From Brevibacillus formosus (lineage in GTDB: Bacteria; Bacillota; Bacilli; Brevibacillales; Brevibacillaceae): DNA of 64,000 bases. Positions 60,742 to 64,000 of the stretch are shown here, one piece after another. The position numbers and the translations under genes are program-made. The stretch is from NCBI RefSeq assembly GCF_003013405.1, contig NZ_PXZL01000030.1:271263-335262 (forward strand). The letters are read 5' to 3'. Within the stretch, counting starts at the first letter, position 1, and each line of letters opens with the position of its first letter. The notes beneath the pieces were generated by a model, which searched no databases, was not told where the DNA came from, and saw nothing but the letters and a program-made list of their open reading frames with translations.

Positions 60742-61227
60742 TTAGAGCGGCAAAAGATTGGCAACTACCTGCTTGCCGCTTACTTGAATTCCTTTATCCT
60801 GTTTTCCGCAATGAGTCAGATCTTTGATGAACTGCTCAATTAATCGCTTGGCTTCCTGACTTTCCTTTTTCTCCAGTTTTACAGTCAATTGCACGGCATC
60901 CCCAGATGAAAGAATTCGTTCTGCCTGTCTTTTTTTCGTATCATAATCATGGTCTTCGATGTAGGCACTTAAACGAATTTCTTTTACTTTAACGCCTTTT
61001 TCTGCTTTTCGGTTTTTGGCGTTTTCCTTGATAACCTGTTCCTTATAATTCGTCCGATTCACTAACTGACAAGGCGGCGGACTCGAAGCCAAAGACAGAC
61101 ACACTAAATCCACTCCCTGTTCTTTTGCCATTTGTAACGCTTCTTTTGTGGAGATGATTCCGAGATCTTCCCCATTTACTCCTGTTAATTCCACGACAGC
61201 CGCTTTTATTTTTTCATTCAGGATCAT
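60742..61227 (-). CDS. IF-3-like protein (probable paralogue of InfC)
   Basis: 161 residues with both IF-3 domains: MILNEKIKAAVVELTGVNGEDLGIISTKEALQMAKEQGVDLV and VKEIRLSAYIEDHDYDTKKRQAERILSSGDAVQLTVKLEKKESQEAKRLIEQFIKDL. The joining region (SSPPPCQLVNRTNYKEQ) departs from InfC's CRIMDYGKF, and no rpmI-rplT genes follow, so this is probably a second copy with altered function. AGGTGAG precedes ATG. The real infC should lie elsewhere. Confidence 0.8.
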   Translation of the reverse strand: MILNEKIKAAVVELTGVNGEDLGIISTKEALQMAKEQGVDLVCLSLASSPPPCQLVNRTNYKEQVIKENAKNRKAEKGVKVKEIRLSAYIEDHDYDTKKRQAERILSSGDAVQLTVKLEKKESQEAKRLIEQFIKDLTHCGKQDKGIQVSGKQVVANLLPL

Positions 61228-61400
61228 CTTGATCTCACCTAACCTGTTCTTTCGATTTTCAAGGACATTATTACTTCTCCAAAGGATGCAGCGTATCCTC
61301 CCAAAGCTCGTAACTGCAAATCATTTTCATGACGAACACTAATCGTTTTTGTATAATAGGACAAGGCATTAAGCTTACGGGCGTCTTTAACAAAATATTC

Positions 61401-61414
61401 ATTAGCAGACTAAT
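61401..61414. promoter_or_regulatory. probable MarR operator
   Basis: ATTAG-CAGA-CTAAT palindrome, 18 bases before the marR-like start and downstream of a TATAAT at 61352-61357. Confidence 0.55.
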
Positions 61415-61431
61415 TAATTGGGGGTACTTTG

Positions 61432-61896
61432 GTGGAGTTCAGTTATGCAACCGCATTAACACATTCTGCATCTCATGTGATGAAAATGCATCGGCAAAAT
61501 GTAGAATTTCTGATTCAAAAATACGACGTTTATCCCGGTCAGCCCATTCTCTTGATGCGCTTGACAGAAAAAGATGGAATGATTCAAAGAGAATTGGCCC
61601 GAAAAATCGGAGTAAAGCCCGCTACGCTTACCGTCATGATTAATCGGATGGCAAAATCGGGACTTGTTGAGCGCAGAGCAGATGAACGGGACCAACGTAT
61701 TTCCCGCGTTTATCTTACCGACAAAGGTCGGATGGCTACCAAGCACGTCAAAGAAGTATTACGCGTCATTGAGGAAAACTGCTTCATCGGATTCTCAGAA
61801 GAAGAAAAAGATGTTTTGCGGGGCTTACTCGATCGCATGCACAGCAACCTCCAAGCTTTTTACTCGCAAAATACGCAGTCCACTTCTGCATTGTAA
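61432..61896 (+). CDS. MarR family transcriptional regulator
   Basis: 154 residues, winged helix (TEKDGMIQRELARKIGVKPATLTVMINRMAKSGLVERRADERDQRISRVYLTDKGR). Probably represses itself and the efflux gene that follows. GTG at 61432 is seven bases after GGGGG; TTG one codon earlier is the alternative. Confidence 0.88.
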   Translation: MEFSYATALTHSASHVMKMHRQNVEFLIQKYDVYPGQPILLMRLTEKDGMIQRELARKIGVKPATLTVMINRMAKSGLVERRADERDQRISRVYLTDKGRMATKHVKEVLRVIEENCFIGFSEEEKDVLRGLLDRMHSNLQAFYSQNTQSTSAL

Positions 61897-61943
61897 AAAG
61901 CTTCTTTTCTGGAAAAATAATGAGAAAGGTTTGACAACTTGCC

Positions 61944-63176
61944 GTGAATAAACTAGCAAAAGAACTTGATTCCACATCCCTTACCGGTAACAAATCACGC
62001 CGATTGTGGATGGCTGCGATTCTAGGGTCACTTTCTGCCTTTGGCCCGCTATCCTTAGATATGTATTTACCTGCACTTCCTATGCTTGCCGATGATTTGC
62101 AAACGAGCACCTCCATGACTCAACTCAGTTTGACAGCATGCATGCTCGGTCTGTCCTTTGGTCAATTGTTCGCGGGGCCGATCAGCGACGTACGCGGTCG
62201 AAGAATCCCTTTGATTATCGGGCTCATTTTGTATGCGGTCTCTTCCTTTTTGTGTGCGGTAGCACCCTCTATTTATACGTTCGTCTTGCTTCGCTTCGTA
62301 CAAGGTCTTGCTGGTTCTGCTGGTATCGTTATCGCCCGCGCTACGGTTCGCGATTTGTACGCAGGGACAGAGTTGACGAAGTTTTTCGCCCTCTTGATGC
62401 TCATTAACGGGATCGCTCCGATTGCGGCACCTATCGTAGGGGGACAAATCCTGGAATTCACTACCTGGCACGGCGTGTTTGTCGTTCTGGGTTTGATTGG
62501 CGCTATCATGTTCCTCGTCGTGCTGCTTGCTCTTCCAGAAACCTTGCCACAAGAGCGCCGCTCCAAGGCGGGAATCGGCAATACACTGACGACCTTTGGT
62601 ACCTTGCTGAAGGATCGCGTTTTCATGGGTTACGCCATGGCGCAGGGACTGGTGATTGCTGCTATGTTTGCCTACATCGCCGGTTCGCCCTTTGTGTTTC
62701 AAAAAATATTTGAAGTGTCTCCACAAACCTTTAGTCTGATTTTCGCGATTAATGGTGTGGGCATTATTATTGCGAGTCAAATCACAGGGAAGCTTGCCGG
62801 GAAAGTGAAAGAAACTTCCTTGTTCATTGCTGGGATTACGATTGCGGGAATCGGTGGAATACTTCTTCTGGCAATGATTCTCCTTCAAGCTGGCCTTATT
62901 GCTGTGCTCGTACCCCTCTTCTTTGTTGTATCCAGTGTAGGGATTGTCGGCGCAACAGGCTTTTCCCTTGCCATGCAAAATCAAAGCAAGGCGGCAGGAA
63001 GTGCATCTGCTCTACAGGGGCTACTTTCCTTCATTAGCGGGGGAATTGTCGCCCCGCTTGTGGGAATCAGCGGCGAACATACGGCCGTACCAATGGGGAT
63101 CATCATTGCTCTATCTACCATCGGCGCCATGGTCTGTTACGTAGTCATGATTCGTCGGAATTCATCAGCTTCCTGA
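61944..63176 (+). CDS. Bcr/CflA-type multidrug MFS transporter
   Basis: 410 residues, 12 membrane segments. LGSLSAFGPLSLDMYLPALPMLADDLQTSTSMTQLSLTACMLGLSFGQLFAGPISDVRGRRIPL holds the family D-motif and the GxxxD(K/R)xGRRP-like motif. Exports drugs by proton antiport. GTG start with only a weak ribosome site, 47 bases after marR, so coupled to it. Confidence 0.9.
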   Translation: MNKLAKELDSTSLTGNKSRRLWMAAILGSLSAFGPLSLDMYLPALPMLADDLQTSTSMTQLSLTACMLGLSFGQLFAGPISDVRGRRIPLIIGLILYAVSSFLCAVAPSIYTFVLLRFVQGLAGSAGIVIARATVRDLYAGTELTKFFALLMLINGIAPIAAPIVGGQILEFTTWHGVFVVLGLIGAIMFLVVLLALPETLPQERRSKAGIGNTLTTFGTLLKDRVFMGYAMAQGLVIAAMFAYIAGSPFVFQKIFEVSPQTFSLIFAINGVGIIIASQITGKLAGKVKETSLFIAGITIAGIGGILLLAMILLQAGLIAVLVPLFFVVSSVGIVGATGFSLAMQNQSKAAGSASALQGLLSFISGGIVAPLVGISGEHTAVPMGIIIALSTIGAMVCYVVMIRRNSSAS

Positions 63177-63288
63177 TCAATTCTCCACTTGCAAACATAC
63201 GTTCTATGCATTACAATCACACTATGGGTAATAATAGTAAGTGGGCTTGACTAGTTGGTCATATGAAAACCAAGGGAGATGTTGACTG

Positions 63289-63720
63289 ATGGCATTGCGT
63301 TTGATTCCTTACATTGTTTTGAATGGTACTGCAAGTGAAGCAATTAGCTTTTACGAGCAAGCTTTAGGTGCTGAAGTGCTGTATAAGCAAACCTTCGGTG
63401 AAATGCCGGAAAATCCGGAGTTCCCATTACCTGAAGAAGCCAAGAATCGCATCGGACATGCTACCATTCGAGTAGGTGAAACGGAACTGATGTTCTCCGA
63501 TACCTTTCCAGGACAACCGCATCAGCTTGGTGATCAAGTGACCATCTGCATCTCGACCGATGATAAAGAACAAGCTCATAAGATTTTTGATGCCCTGCAA
63601 GAAGGCGGTCAAGTGATTATGCCTCTGCAAGAAACGTTCTTCAGCCCAGCATACGGCAATGTGAAGGACAAGTTTGGCATCACGTTCCAAATTTACACAG
63701 ATAACCATTGCATGGAATAA
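63289..63720 (+). CDS. VOC/PhnB-like family protein
   Basis: 143 residues, glyoxalase fold: LIPYIVLNGTASEAISFYEQALGAEVLYKQTFGEMP, MFSDTFPG, and C-terminal FFSPAYGNVKDKFGITFQI as in PhnB. No phosphonate genes nearby, so function open. AGGGAG before ATG. Twenty bases after the stop the IS element begins. Confidence 0.85.
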   Translation: MALRLIPYIVLNGTASEAISFYEQALGAEVLYKQTFGEMPENPEFPLPEEAKNRIGHATIRVGETELMFSDTFPGQPHQLGDQVTICISTDDKEQAHKIFDALQEGGQVIMPLQETFFSPAYGNVKDKFGITFQIYTDNHCME

Positions 63721-63781
63721 TATCAAAGCCCTGTTCGCTTTGAAGTGCCCCCTGTCAAGTAGACAGTGAAAAAACAAAAAG

Positions 63782-63816
63782 CTTAGACACCAATCTGAAC
63801 TTAGGTTGGTGTCTTC
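63782..63816 (-). terminator. terminator inside IS element
   Basis: AGACACCAA / TTGGTGTCT stem after the transposase stop, T-rich on the minus strand. Confidence 0.65.
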
Positions 63817-63817
63817 T

Positions 63818-64000
63818 TTATGCCACAGAACTTTGTAGATATTGCCTATATTCTAGAGGCGTCATACGGTTTAGCCTTTTCTGGTACCGATGATTATTGT
63901 AGTAATTTATGTATTCCGTAATGGCTACTTCTAGCTCTTCGTATGTATTGAATTTCTGTAGATAGTACATCTCCGATTTTAACATTCCCCAGAATGATTC
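63818..64000 (-). CDS. IS3-family transposase OrfB, C-terminal end
   Basis: About 60 residues visible, frame open to the window edge: SFWGMLKSEMYYLQKFNTYEELEVAITEYINYYNNHRYQKRLNRMTPLEYRQYL. The last Glu of the DDE triad would fall in the SFWGMLKSE region. Integrase-core fold; catalyses cut-and-paste transposition. Partial only because the window ends. Confidence 0.88.
   Translation of the reverse strand, partial: ESFWGMLKSEMYYLQKFNTYEELEVAITEYINYYNNHRYQKRLNRMTPLEYRQYLQSSVA

Larger units (their letters stand above)
63741..64000 (-). mobile_element. IS3-family insertion sequence, right end, continuing past window
   Basis: The likely terminal repeat TGAAGTGCCCCCTGTCAAGT starts at 63741, 20 bases after the PhnB-like gene. 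The C-terminal part of an IS3/IS150-type OrfB transposase lies inside, and a hairpin (AGACACCAA / TTGGTGTCT) just after its stop. The other end lies outside. Confidence 0.75.

Noticed and set aside
62067..62984. 305-codon minus-strand frame opposite the MFS transporter
   Set aside because: Hydrophilic His/Gln/Asn-rich translation of a reversed membrane gene; no start signal.
1..64000. CRISPR arrays, tRNA and rRNA genes
   Set aside because: No regularly spaced repeats, cloverleaf-like blocks or rRNA-like conserved runs were seen on either strand.

Overview
The window comes from an endospore-forming Gram-positive bacterium of the Bacillales. Gene content and order fit a Brevibacillus of the brevis group (Paenibacillaceae); this is inferred from sequence reading, not a database search. 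Spore and sporulation genes include a SleB-type cortex hydrolase, an SspP-like protein, a Spo0E-like phosphatase, SpoVK and a YjcZ-like miniprotein. Several blocks match Bacillus gene order: pdhABCD, the lexA/yneA divergon, and spoVK-hflX-ynbB-glnR-glnA. Strong AGGAGG-type ribosome sites and TTG/GTG starts are common. I found no rRNA, tRNA or CRISPR.

Layout. 0-16.5 kb is mostly ordinary chromosomal genes of unknown or general function: SDR, DUF1811, DUF441, an Fe-S biosynthesis family protein, DUF2515, a TIM-barrel protein, DUF1444, DUF3900, a Ser/Thr kinase, a DEAD-box helicase, a phosphodiester-glycosidase-like protein, an ABC-F ATPase and a HEPN protein. It also holds a structured MITE-like repeat and several small genes. 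16.5-21.8 kb is the pyruvate dehydrogenase operon on the minus strand. 21.9-31.7 kb carries an esterase, an OppA-type lipoprotein, threonine aldolase, HelD, CrcB, and the SOS pair yneA/lexA with four LexA boxes and two overlapping promoters.

31.8-45.7 kb is more accessory. It has an arsRIBC-type arsenic operon with three identical operator palindromes. It also has an HTH gene with an attenuator-like leader, next to a FusB-like EF-G-binding protein. A TetR regulator follows with four copies of one operator shared between its own gene, an NAD(P)-binding epimerase-like gene and an ArsR-AHSA1 pair. Further on are two GNAT genes, a protein with four CX3C motifs, a Fur-controlled siderophore-binding lipoprotein, a flavin reductase and a PrmC-like methyltransferase.

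45.7-52.8 kb is a decayed, gene-poor zone. It contains an IS3 transposase fragment, frameshifted phage ParB-like remnants, tandem secreted paralogues, a broken duplicate of the glnA 3' end, a WGxxGxxG-type protein, a GNAT and a glycosyltransferase-like protein. The glnA-end duplicate and the true glnA end are direct repeats about 3.2 kb apart, suggesting repeated insertion at the end of glnA.

52.9-64 kb returns to conserved chromosome (glnA, glnR, ynbB, hflX, spoVK). A stand-alone RNA ligase and a broken gene are inserted between hflX and spoVK. After these come a DUF4184 protein, an IF-3 paralogue, a MarR-MFS pair, a PhnB-like protein, and the end of an IS3-family insertion sequence that runs off the window.
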